Assembly: GCA_002501485.1 (NCBI GenBank)
Contig: DLTS01000055.1
Span: forward strand, 1,624-16,065
DNA from: Acidimicrobiaceae bacterium UBA7830
GTDB lineage: Bacteria; Actinomycetota; Acidimicrobiia; Acidimicrobiales; Ilumatobacteraceae
Direction of reading: 5' to 3'
Length of the DNA: 14,442 nt
In this document: one piece after another, positions 6,219 through 12,733 of the stretch
Layout of the letters: each line of letters begins with the position of its first letter
Position numbering within the stretch: position 1 is the stretch's first letter
Made by a program: the position numbers and the translations under genes
The notes under the pieces: model-generated
Databases searched by the model: none
Seen by the model: the letters and a program-made list of their open reading frames with translations, nothing else
What the model was told of the DNA's origin: nothing

Positions 6219-7814
6219 TCACTCCGTGGCGAGGGTCTTGCCGGAGTTTGCGTCGCCGACTTCGTCAGCGTCAACAGCCGTCGGATCGGCGTTCACACCC
6301 GACGCCGCGCTGGCTGCAACAAACGAGTCTTTGAATGATTGAACGATGTCGTCGAGGCTGTCAGGAACACCCGAGGTACGGATCTCTTGCAAGAGACCTG
6401 CGTGGCGGCTTCGCATGAACTCGAGAAGTTCTTCTTCGAAGCGGCTGACATCAGCCACTGGAACGTCATCGATGTAGCCCTTGGTACCAGCGAAGATCGA
6501 CACCACTTGCTCTTCAACCGACATTGGGCTGTTGAGGGGCTGCTTCAGCAGTTCGACCAGACGGTAGCCACGCTCGAGCTGCGCTTTTGACACTGCGTCA
6601 AGCTCTGAGCCGAATGTTGCGAATGCTTCAAGCTCGCGGAACTGGGCGAGGTCGAGCTTCAGTGTTCCGGCGACACCCTTCATCGACTTGATTTGTGCTG
6701 CACCACCCACTCGTGACACCGAGATACCCACGTCGACTGCGGGGCGAACACCCGATTTGAAGAGGTTGTCCTGCAGGTACACCTGGCCATCGGTGATCGA
6801 AATCACATTGGTCGGAATGAATGCCGACACGTCGCCCGCCTTCGTCTCGATGATCGGAAGAGCGGTGAGTGAGCCTGCGCCATTCTCATCGGAGAGTTTT
6901 GCGGCACGCTCGAGGAGCCGGCTGTGCAAGTAGAAGACGTCGCCGGGGTACGCCTCACGGCCTGGTGGACGGCGCAACAACAGCGACATCTGCCGATAAG
7001 CCTCGGCCTGCTTGGAGAGGTCGTCGTAAACAACGAGGGCGTGCTCGCCTTTTTCCATCCAGTGCTGACCCATCGCGCAACCGGCGTATGGGGCAAGGTA
7101 TTTGAACGGTGCAGAGTCGGCGGCAGGAGCGGTCACCACGACGGTGTACTCCATAGCGCCGGCCTCACGAAGCGTCTCAACGGTCTGAGCGACGGTTGAA
7201 CCCTTCTGGCCGATCGCAACGTAAATGCACTTCACGCCCTGTCCCTTTTGGTTCAAGATCGTGTCGATTGCAACCGTGGTCTTACCGGTCTTGCGGTCAC
7301 CAATGATGAGCTCACGCTGACCACGGCCAATCGGAGTCATGGCGTCAATCGCCTTGATGCCGGTCTGCAACGGCTCGTGCACCGGCTTGCGACCCATGAT
7401 GCCAGGGGCCTGGATTTCCATACGGCGCATCTCGACACCAACAAGGTCTCCCTTGCCGTCAACGGGCTCCCCAATGGCGTTCACCACGCGGCCAAGAACG
7501 CCGTCGCCTGACGGCACCGATAAAATTCGCCCGGTAGCCGTCACCGACTGACCTTCTTCGATCTGGTCTGATGATCCGAGCACTACCGCACCCATCGAAC
7601 CCTCATCAAGGTTGAGGGCGAGACCGAGAACGCCACCAGGGAATTCGAGAAGCTCGTTCACCGCAGCGTCAGGCAAGCCGGCAACGCGGGCAATGCCGTC
7701 ACCAACTTCAATGACGCGTCCCACGGTACGAGCCTCTACCGATGGCTCATAACCATCGAGGTTCTTTGTAATTGCTGCCGCAATATCGGCAGCGGAAAGT
7801 GTGAGTTCAGCCAT
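6219..7814 (-). CDS. atpA: F1Fo ATP synthase alpha subunit
   Basis: Non-catalytic nucleotide-binding subunit of the F1 hexamer that supplies an arginine to the catalytic site on beta. In 531 residues: N-terminal beta-barrel (about 28-95), P-loop GDRKTGKT (172-179), YDDLSKQA (263-270), LLLRRPPGREAYPGD (278-292), TNVISITDGQ (335-344), and the ATP synthase signature PAVDVGISVSR (358-368) with the arginine finger Arg368. The helical domain ends near QSFKDSF (492-498). About 30 further residues rich in Ala, Asp and Val (to 531) extend beyond the usual end. Mycobacterial alpha also has a C-terminal extension, known to restrain ATP hydrolysis; shared function here is inference. A strong SD (AGGAGA, 8 nt before the ATG) overlaps the atpH stop region. 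Confidence 0.97.
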   Translation of the reverse strand: MAELTLSAADIAAAITKNLDGYEPSVEARTVGRVIEVGDGIARVAGLPDAAVNELLEFPGGVLGLALNLDEGSMGAVVLGSSDQIEEGQSVTATGRILSVPSGDGVLGRVVNAIGEPVDGKGDLVGVEMRRMEIQAPGIMGRKPVHEPLQTGIKAIDAMTPIGRGQRELIIGDRKTGKTTVAIDTILNQKGQGVKCIYVAIGQKGSTVAQTVETLREAGAMEYTVVVTAPAADSAPFKYLAPYAGCAMGQHWMEKGEHALVVYDDLSKQAEAYRQMSLLLRRPPGREAYPGDVFYLHSRLLERAAKLSDENGAGSLTALPIIETKAGDVSAFIPTNVISITDGQVYLQDNLFKSGVRPAVDVGISVSRVGGAAQIKSMKGVAGTLKLDLAQFRELEAFATFGSELDAVSKAQLERGYRLVELLKQPLNSPMSVEEQVVSIFAGTKGYIDDVPVADVSRFEEELLEFMRSRHAGLLQEIRTSGVPDSLDDIVQSFKDSFVAASAASGVNADPTAVDADEVGDANSGKTLATE

Positions 7815-7825
7815 GACGTGTTCTC

Positions 7826-8353
7826 CTAGAGACGGCTCTTCAACTGATCAATACGGGTACGAACGCTTCCATCGATGACGCTGTCACCAACGGTTGCGAT
7901 AACTCCACCAATCACGGTGGGGTCGATAACAACTTTCAGGTTCACTTCATGCCCAGACGAGTTAGTTAAAGCTGCTTTCAAGCGGCTCACTTGGTCATCT
8001 GAGAGGGCGACCGCAGTGCGAACTTCTGCCACTGCGAGATCTTTTGAGGCCGATGCTCGGGCGACGAGGCTGTCGATGATCTCAGGAAGATCACGACCAC
8101 GGCCGGAACCAACGACCATCGATACCAATTGCATGGTCGTCGAGGTCGCCTGGCCATCGAGCAAGCTTTCTACGATGCCTTGACGGCGGTCGGCCGGCAC
8201 CATGTCATCGGTGAGTGCGGCACGGAGTGCGTCGCTCGACTCATAAGAACGAGCGAACCGAAACAACTCGTCTTCAACCTCGTCGAGATTGCCTTCCGCC
8301 CGAGCGATTTCAAACAGGGCTCGTGCGTAACCATCAATAAGTGCGTCACTCAT
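7826..8353 (-). CDS. atpH: F1Fo ATP synthase delta subunit
   Basis: Stator subunit that caps the alpha3-beta3 head and joins it to the b subunits. Its 175 residues are the normal length for a free-standing delta. The N-terminal six-helix domain opens with the typical G-Y-A-R-A-L-F-E-I-A, and the C-terminal part has the family pattern I-D-P-T-V-I-G-G-V-I-A-T-V-G-D and IDGSVRTRIDQL. Mycobacteria fuse delta to a second b-type domain; here delta stands alone and two b genes precede it. Its ATG overlaps the TGA of atpF (ATGA), indicating translational coupling, and its stop lies 11 nt before the atpA start. Confidence 0.94.
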   Translation of the reverse strand: MSDALIDGYARALFEIARAEGNLDEVEDELFRFARSYESSDALRAALTDDMVPADRRQGIVESLLDGQATSTTMQLVSMVVGSGRGRDLPEIIDSLVARASASKDLAVAEVRTAVALSDDQVSRLKAALTNSSGHEVNLKVVIDPTVIGGVIATVGDSVIDGSVRTRIDQLKSRL

Positions 8354-8886
8354 GATCTGGCACCTACCTTCTGAATGAAGTCTTCGATCAGTGCTTGCTG
8401 AGTTGCGTCATCAAGAGTTTCGGCGACCAATTGATCAACGACCGATGATGAGATTCGGGATACTTCAACTCGAAGCTCGTCTCCCACGCGGCCCGCAAGA
8501 CCCGCTGACTCAGCCTCTGCACGTGCTTCGAGATCGGCGATCTCTGCTGCCAAACGCTCACGGCCCTCCGACAGTAACGCAGCAGCTTGCTCATCGGCCT
8601 CGGCAAGAAGACGGGCACGTTCGGAAGCGATGTCACCAGCCGCACGACGAATCTCTTCAGCCTCAGTGCGAGCAGACTCGAGTGCTTCAGCAGCACCATC
8701 GAGCTCAGCCTGGATCTTTGCAGTGCGGTCGGCCATGCCCTTCTTCGCAGCAGGGCCTCCGAACTTGTAAATCAGAGCAAAAATGATGATCGACGCAATA
8801 CCGCCATAAATCAGTTCGGAGAGCGGTGGCAATAACCAGTTTACACTCTGTGCGGGATCGATATCTCCCGCCGCAATTAGGTTCAT
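8350..8886 (-). CDS. atpF: F1Fo ATP synthase b subunit (second b gene)
   Basis: Peripheral stalk subunit that holds the F1 head still relative to subunit a. In 178 residues: a short extracytoplasmic N-terminus (1-22), one membrane helix (about 23-41), then a long charged Ala/Glu/Arg-rich coiled-coil stalk (about 50-140) and a C-terminal helical part ending QALIEDFIQKVG that would meet delta. It occupies the position of b in operons with paired b'/b genes, directly before delta. Its ATG overlaps the TGA of the preceding b-type gene and its own TGA overlaps the atpH start, so all three should be translated in a coupled way and in similar amounts. Confidence 0.92.
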   Translation of the reverse strand: MNLIAAGDIDPAQSVNWLLPPLSELIYGGIASIIIFALIYKFGGPAAKKGMADRTAKIQAELDGAAEALESARTEAEEIRRAAGDIASERARLLAEADEQAAALLSEGRERLAAEIADLEARAEAESAGLAGRVGDELRVEVSRISSSVVDQLVAETLDDATQQALIEDFIQKVGARS

Positions 8887-9542
8887 CGTGTCGCTCCTGA
8901 CGTCATTGAGCCCTCAACGGCTGCCGACACGGCTCCCGCATCAGGGGCACGCCCAGTTGCGAGTTCGACGGTGCGGGCGGCGACGGTTGCGGCTGCTGAA
9001 CCAATGTCACCTCGAATTGCTTCATGCGCAGCGGCAGCCTCAGCGGCAGCAGCGTCTCGTGCACTTGAAATGCGAGCGTTGGCCTCAGCGAGTTGCGCTG
9101 AGCGCTCTTGCTCCAACGTGGCGCGAGCAGCATCAATACGAGATGCGGCCTCAGCTTTCACTTCGGAGAGCGCAGCCTCATACACGGCTACCTCAGCTTC
9201 AGCTTCGCTACGAGCCTGATCGGCTTCAGCGTGCGCACCACGAATCGAGTCGTAGCGAGCATCCATGCTCCGACGAAGGCGCGGATACAGGAAGAAGCGC
9301 ATTAGTAAAGCGAAGAGAATAAATGCACCGGCACCCCAGTACAACTCTTTGGCTTCAGGCATGATCGGGCTTGGGCCCGGATCGCACTTCCCTAGCGATT
9401 CGATCTTTTCTGAGGGATCTTTGCCTTCAGGAATGATCGAACAATCCGCGTACGTGTACTCGGAGAGGCCCTCCTCGCCTTCGCTGGCGGAGAGGAGCAC
9501 TTCAGGTCCATTTGACCCGTATGTCACGACGGCTGTCAGCAC
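8883..9542 (-). CDS. atpF: F1Fo ATP synthase b'-type subunit with long extracytoplasmic N-terminus
   Basis: Second type of peripheral stalk subunit, expected to pair with the b subunit encoded next. Of 219 residues, about 1-66 precede the membrane helix (about 67-86, starting near LYWGAGAF). The cytoplasmic stalk (88-200) is an Ala/Glu/Arg coiled coil. Known b topology puts the N-terminus outside the membrane, so the first 66 residues form an unusual acidic extracytoplasmic segment with Cys34 and Cys53. A shorter start at Met61 (ATG at 9362) would remove it but has no SD. The GTG at 9542 is preceded by AAGGAG at 5 nt spacing, so the long form is well supported. The subunit letter (b or b') is inferred from gene order. 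The stop overlaps the next gene's start (ATGA). Confidence 0.88.
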   Translation of the reverse strand: MLTAVVTYGSNGPEVLLSASEGEEGLSEYTYADCSIIPEGKDPSEKIESLGKCDPGPSPIMPEAKELYWGAGAFILFALLMRFFLYPRLRRSMDARYDSIRGAHAEADQARSEAEAEVAVYEAALSEVKAEAASRIDAARATLEQERSAQLAEANARISSARDAAAAEAAAAHEAIRGDIGSAAATVAARTVELATGRAPDAGAVSAAVEGSMTSGATR

Positions 9543-9547
9543 GTCAA

Positions 9548-9553
9548 CTCCTT
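9548..9553 (-). promoter_or_regulatory. Ribosome binding site that fixes the GTG start of the b'-type gene
   Basis: AAGGAG on the minus strand, 5 nt before the GTG at 9542. It supports translation of the full N-terminal extension and argues against the shorter start at 9362. Confidence 0.7.
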
Positions 9554-9581
9554 GATCTGCAGTAATCGGTTACGTATACGA

Positions 9582-9601
9582 GACCCGGACCATGCCGGAT
9601 C
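9582..9601 (-). other. Intergenic hairpin between atpE and the b'-type gene
   Basis: On the mRNA strand, GATCCGG and CCGGGTC pair over 7 bp (one U-G) around a 6-nt loop. The hairpin starts 6 nt after the atpE stop codon and ends about 40 nt before the next start. No U-run follows, so it is not a classical terminator. It could stabilise or mark the 3' end of an atpE-rich transcript, since c is needed in about ten copies per complex. Confidence 0.4.
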
Positions 9602-9607
9602 GAGTGA

Positions 9608-9862
9608 TCAGAGACCGATGAGGATGAAGACCACAAAGCCGATGAGGGCGAGCGCCTCAGTAAAGGCGATGCCAAGGAACATCGTGGTTCGGACCATGCC
9701 GGCAGCCTCTGGCTGACGGGCCATTGCCTCAACGGACTTACCGACCAGGTAGCCAATGCCGATACCGGGGCCAATTGCGGCGAGTCCGTAAGCGAACCCG
9801 GCCGAACTAGCGGCGGCTGCAGCCTTGTCGGCTTCCTGAGCGAGAATGGTGAATGCTTCCAT
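9608..9862 (-). CDS. atpE: F1Fo ATP synthase c subunit (proteolipid)
   Basis: Forms the membrane rotor ring. In 84 residues there are two membrane helices (about 20-45 and 57-82) joined by the polar loop R49-Q50-P51. Helix 1 has the packing motif GPGIGIG (31-37). The ion-binding carboxylate is Glu69 in GIAFTEALALIG. The residue after it is Ala, and the Gln of helix 1 plus the Ser/Thr after the Glu used by sodium-specific rings are absent, so proton coupling is inferred. The ATG at 9862 has AGGAGA about 10 nt upstream. A 51-nt gap precedes the gene and a 65-nt gap with a hairpin follows it, the two widest gaps inside the operon. Confidence 0.96.
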   Translation of the reverse strand: MEAFTILAQEADKAAAAASSAGFAYGLAAIGPGIGIGYLVGKSVEAMARQPEAAGMVRTTMFLGIAFTEALALIGFVVFILIGL

Positions 9863-9913
9863 GTTGGGGTTGTCTCCTGGTTGGTTTGTAAGGGGAGAAA
9901 TCGATCCTGAGTG

Positions 9914-10669
9914 TTAGTGCTCAGGATGGGCGGCACCACCGATGTACACGGCGGCGAGGATCGTGAAGATGTAAGCCTGCAAGAACGCGACGAGAACCTC
10001 GAACGCGGTGAGGAACACCAGCATGAAGAACGGCAAAATGCCGACCGGAACCAGGGCAATGTTGCCGCCCTGAACCAATTCCTTCGTTAGAAGGGCAAAG
10101 GTCACGAGAAGGATGTGACCAGCGAGCATGTTGGCAAACAGACGAACTGTCAGCGAGAACGGACGCACGAGGAACGTCGAGATGAACTCAATCGGCGTCA
10201 CAAGTATGTAGAGCGGTCCGGGAACCCCAGGAGGGAAGAGCGAGTTCTTGAGATATCCGAGGCCCTGATGCTTGAAACCAACGCCGATGAAGACAACCCA
10301 CACGAGCAGTGAAAGGAATAGCGGGAGAGCCATTCGGGCGGTGGCTGGCATCTGGATGACCGGAATAATTCCCGGAACGTTGCAGAGGTAAATAAACGAG
10401 AAGAGGCTGAGAAGGAATGGTGTCCATCCGAGACCGTCCCGGCCCATCGTCGGCATCACGATCTGGTTTTCGATGAACTCAACAATCGCTTCTGCGAGGT
10501 TACGAACTCCCTTGGGAGCCTTTGAGCCATCGGCGTTACCAGCGATGAGGAAGATGACTGACGCAATCACCGCAGCGAGCACTGAGATGATGGCGACCTT
10601 GTTGAACGACGGGAACACATCACTCCATCGGAGGATTTCGTTAATTGGTGGAAATTCGAGTGCGAACAC
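9914..10669 (-). CDS. atpB: F1Fo ATP synthase a subunit
   Basis: Stationary membrane subunit that forms the proton half-channels beside the c-ring. Its 251 residues contain five to six hydrophobic helices. The essential arginine is Arg176 in SLTVRLFANMLAGH. The second-helix partner Gln231 lies in AFLQAYIFTILAAVYI near the C-terminus, and Glu161 in TPIEFIS is the usual polar channel residue. The GTG at 10669 is used; an AGGA lies about 11 nt upstream, a slightly long spacing. It starts 22 nt after the atpI-like gene and ends 51 nt before atpE. Confidence 0.96.
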   Translation of the reverse strand: MFALEFPPINEILRWSDVFPSFNKVAIISVLAAVIASVIFLIAGNADGSKAPKGVRNLAEAIVEFIENQIVMPTMGRDGLGWTPFLLSLFSFIYLCNVPGIIPVIQMPATARMALPLFLSLLVWVVFIGVGFKHQGLGYLKNSLFPPGVPGPLYILVTPIEFISTFLVRPFSLTVRLFANMLAGHILLVTFALLTKELVQGGNIALVPVGILPFFMLVFLTAFEVLVAFLQAYIFTILAAVYIGGAAHPEH

Positions 10670-10691
10670 GTTTATTTCGTTCCTGTTGTTT

Positions 10692-11132
10692 CTACGGGCG
10701 GGCAGGTTTTAAGCCAGCGTGAGCCAGCGAGATTGCTACGTACTTCAACTCCCATACGAGGAGTCCTATGTGAGACACGATTATGGTCGCTCCGAGTGCG
10801 GGACGCGAAATCCATGATGCGTCACGTACGAGAAGGAAGGCAACGAGAATCAATCCTAGACGAATGAGGTAGCCGAACAACGTGGCGGCCATCACTAACG
10901 CAGTAGAAATTTTTGCAGCGCCTGAGACGAGTGCAGCGGCCAACAAAAAGTTGACGAAGACGAGTCCGAGAGCGAACGCTGCCGACAATGCGCCGGGACC
11001 GCCCCAGGGCATCGCTGCCACCGCAATGAGCAATGGGGTGACATAGATGCCACGCTTGACCATGTCGAGTGAAATTCGCACTTCAATCGGGTTGTCATCG
11101 AGTCCAGACGTCGACATATCTGAAGTTGTCAT
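10692..11132 (-). CDS. AtpI-like small membrane protein of the ATP synthase operon
   Basis: Four predicted membrane helices (about 29-42, 48-71, 76-103 and 110-133) in 146 residues, with a hydrophilic N-terminus. It occupies the slot where actinobacteria such as Mycobacterium carry a conserved atpI-type hypothetical gene directly before atpB. AtpI-type proteins are thought to help c-ring assembly; the sequence alone does not prove that role here. The start ATG overlaps the TGA of the preceding atpZ-like gene, so translation is probably coupled. Similarity to textbook AtpI is weak, so the name rests on position, size and topology. Confidence 0.75.
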   Translation of the reverse strand: MTTSDMSTSGLDDNPIEVRISLDMVKRGIYVTPLLIAVAAMPWGGPGALSAAFALGLVFVNFLLAAALVSGAAKISTALVMAATLFGYLIRLGLILVAFLLVRDASWISRPALGATIIVSHIGLLVWELKYVAISLAHAGLKPARP

Positions 11133-11404
11133 CGGGTCGTCCTCGCTTGCGAAGCATTACGACGCTCAGCTTCAAGACGTTCCATGCGGCTGTCGTAGTC
11201 GAGTTTCATCTTGACGAAGGAGCCGGCGGCAGCAAAGAGCACAAGTCCGATCATGAAGAGCGGACGAGTTCCCAGCCATCGGTCGACGAGCCAGCCAATT
11301 CCGAGAAAGAAGGCAAGAAGGAGCGCAGTTTCCATACCGCGACCCAAGTTGTCATCGGCTCCGCTGCCGCGGGATTCTCGGGCTTGGGTAAAGAGCAACT
11401 TCAT
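11129..11404 (-). CDS. AtpZ-like two-helix membrane protein, first gene of the atp operon
   Basis: In 91 residues: a hydrophilic N-terminus, helix 1 (about 25-41), the family-type pattern GIGWLVDRWLGTRP (35-48), helix 2 (about 49-65), and a basic/acidic helical tail. This matches the AtpZ/AtpI group of small proteins that precede ATP synthase genes; proposed roles are c-ring assembly or divalent ion transport, neither shown here. The start is uncertain. A GTG at 11431 would give 100 residues, but the SD-like GGAAG lies directly against it with no spacing and the codon sits in a hairpin arm. I prefer the ATG at 11404, which overlaps the stop of a possible 6-codon micro-ORF. The stop overlaps the atpI-like start. 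Confidence 0.78.
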   Translation of the reverse strand: MKLLFTQARESRGSGADDNLGRGMETALLLAFFLGIGWLVDRWLGTRPLFMIGLVLFAAAGSFVKMKLDYDSRMERLEAERRNASQARTTR

Positions 11405-11421
11405 AAGAGTGAGCGAGTCAT
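11401..11421 (-). CDS. Possible 6-codon leader micro-ORF before the atpZ-like gene
   Basis: ATG-ACT-CGC-TCA-CTC-TTA-TGA would encode MTRSLL. An SD-like GGAAGG lies 9 nt upstream and the TGA overlaps the ATG at 11404 (ATGA), the same junction type as several genes in this operon. It could deliver ribosomes to an SD-less start. So short a frame can easily arise by chance. Confidence 0.25.
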   Translation of the reverse strand: MTRSLL

Positions 11422-11425
11422 TGAA

Positions 11426-11442
11426 AAGCACCTTCCGTGCTT
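11426..11442 (-). promoter_or_regulatory. Small hairpin in the atp operon leader
   Basis: AAGCAC and GTGCTT form a perfect 6-bp stem around GGAAG, followed by two more T and a C. The SD-like purine run is in the loop and the GTG at 11431 in the 3' arm. It could modulate initiation or act as a weak terminator for the upstream gene; both are inference. Confidence 0.3.
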
Positions 11443-11455
11443 GACAACGGACGAA

Positions 11456-11485
11456 AAACTAGACGATGTCCACCGGCGTTCGCAA
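11456..11485 (-). promoter_or_regulatory. Candidate promoter of the atp operon
   Basis: On the minus strand TTGCGA (11485-11480), an 18-bp spacer and TAGTTT (11461-11456) fit a housekeeping sigma-factor promoter. Transcription would start near 11449, about 45 nt before the ATG at 11404. A 6-bp dyad (GCAACA / TGTTGC, 11482-11499) overlaps the -35 and could be an operator. Confidence 0.4.
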
Positions 11486-11538
11486 CAATCTCGTGTTGCA
11501 GTTTGTTGGCATTTTCCAGCGGTGAAGATGAGCAAAGT

Positions 11539-12708
11539 TCAGTCGTCCGGGGTGATCTGCTCAGATGCTGGCCGAAGTAGTGCCGCCTCAATCTCTTCGG
11601 CCCGCCTTCGGCGGACGCTTGGATGCAGCACCGTGAACAACACGATCGCAATCGCCCCCATTCCAAATGGCAGGTACGTCGGGTTGGTACTTGTGAGCAC
11701 CGGATACAGCGTGAATGCCGACAGCAACGCCGTCCATGTCCACAAGATGGCAACGCTTCTACGGTGACCATGACCAAGGTTCATCAAACGGTGATGAAGA
11801 TGGCCCTTATCTGCAACGTCAATCGCTTGACGCTGTGAGGCACGACGCACAATCGCAAACAATGTGTCGAGTATCGGGACACCAAGAATGAGCACCGGGA
11901 TCGCCAACGGAGCAAGGAAGAAAAACGTCTGGCCGACGAACGCCTGGGTCAACGGATCAGCTCGACCTCCCACCATGCCTGTCGCAACCGCAAGGAGGAG
12001 ACCAAGAAGGAACGCTCCCCCGTCGCCCATAAAAATGGTGGCCGGGTTGAAATTATGCGGAAGAAATCCAATCGCAATTCCAGCAGCGATGATTGCGACG
12101 AGTGGCCCCAAGTTGGGCTGGCTTAAAAGCCCAAGATCAGACAATTTGAATGCGTACAGAAAGAACGCTCCCGCACCGATTGCGACAATTCCCGCGGCCA
12201 ACCCATCAAGACCATCGATCAAATTGATCGCCTGAGTCATTCCTAGCAACCAGATAACGGTCACCACCGGCTGCCAGTCGCCCGACAGGATAAACACGTC
12301 GAGATAAGGAACGCGGAAGTAGTACATCGTTGCCCCAAACCACGTCAGCAACATCGCGGCAACAACGATGCCTGTCACTTTGGCCGGAGGAGCAAGATCT
12401 CGGGTGTCGTCAAAGAATCCAATCGCGGTGATGGCAAGTGCAGCGAGAATGACACCAATCTGTTCGATGTTCCCCTCGAAGAGGGCGTCGAAACGATCAA
12501 GCGACTGAGCGATCGCAAGCGCAATGCAGAGCCCGAGCAACATGCCGAGACCACCGACGTTCGGAATCGCTGTTGTATGAACATTTCGGTCATTAGGTTG
12601 CGCAACCCAACCTCGTCGTTGCGCAATTCTGCTAACGACAGGAGTGGTCACAAATGTGACTGCCGCCGCCACGAACCCAATGATGAGATAGTCAAATAGG
12701 CTCGGCAT
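11539..12708 (-). CDS. wecA: WecA/MraY-family polyprenyl-phosphate sugar-1-phosphate transferase
   Basis: Transfers a sugar-1-phosphate (probably GlcNAc-1-P) from a UDP-sugar to polyprenyl phosphate at the inner face of the membrane, starting cell-wall polymer synthesis. In 389 residues there are about ten to eleven membrane helices. Signatures: FFDDTRDL with Asp100-Asp101, NLIDGLDGLAAG (162-173), NFNPATIFMGDGGAFLLG (219-236) with Asp229, and DKGHLHHRLMNLG (300-312), whose HLHH is the WecA-type sugar-site motif. The hydrophilic tail (about 365-389) is charged. A similar gene stands before atpI/atpB in Mycobacterium and Streptomyces, supporting the assignment. MraY proper is less likely given HLHH and the absence of mur genes. 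The ATG at 12708 has AAGGTC upstream and follows glyA by 25 nt. The sugar specificity is not certain. Confidence 0.88.
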   Translation of the reverse strand: MPSLFDYLIIGFVAAAVTFVTTPVVSRIAQRRGWVAQPNDRNVHTTAIPNVGGLGMLLGLCIALAIAQSLDRFDALFEGNIEQIGVILAALAITAIGFFDDTRDLAPPAKVTGIVVAAMLLTWFGATMYYFRVPYLDVFILSGDWQPVVTVIWLLGMTQAINLIDGLDGLAAGIVAIGAGAFFLYAFKLSDLGLLSQPNLGPLVAIIAAGIAIGFLPHNFNPATIFMGDGGAFLLGLLLAVATGMVGGRADPLTQAFVGQTFFFLAPLAIPVLILGVPILDTLFAIVRRASQRQAIDVADKGHLHHRLMNLGHGHRRSVAILWTWTALLSAFTLYPVLTSTNPTYLPFGMGAIAIVLFTVLHPSVRRRRAEEIEAALLRPASEQITPDD

Positions 12709-12733
12709 GGCGTGACCTTAGACCCGATACGGC

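Noticed and set aside
9345..9542. The b' N-terminal extension as a lipoprotein or cleaved signal peptide
   Set aside because: There is no hydrophobic leader before the cysteines and no lipobox. The only hydrophobic segment is the usual b-subunit membrane helix.
9544..10059. Minus-strand open frame of 171 codons overlapping atpE and atpB in another frame
   Set aside because: It is Ser/Arg/Pro-rich with no membrane or domain pattern. The real atpE and atpB frames are certain from their conserved residues.
11069..11767. Plus-strand open frame of 232 codons across the WecA-atpZ gap
   Set aside because: Most of it is antisense to the AtpZ-like and WecA-like genes, whose motifs are unmistakable. 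The product is low-complexity, Ser/Arg-rich and without recognisable domains.
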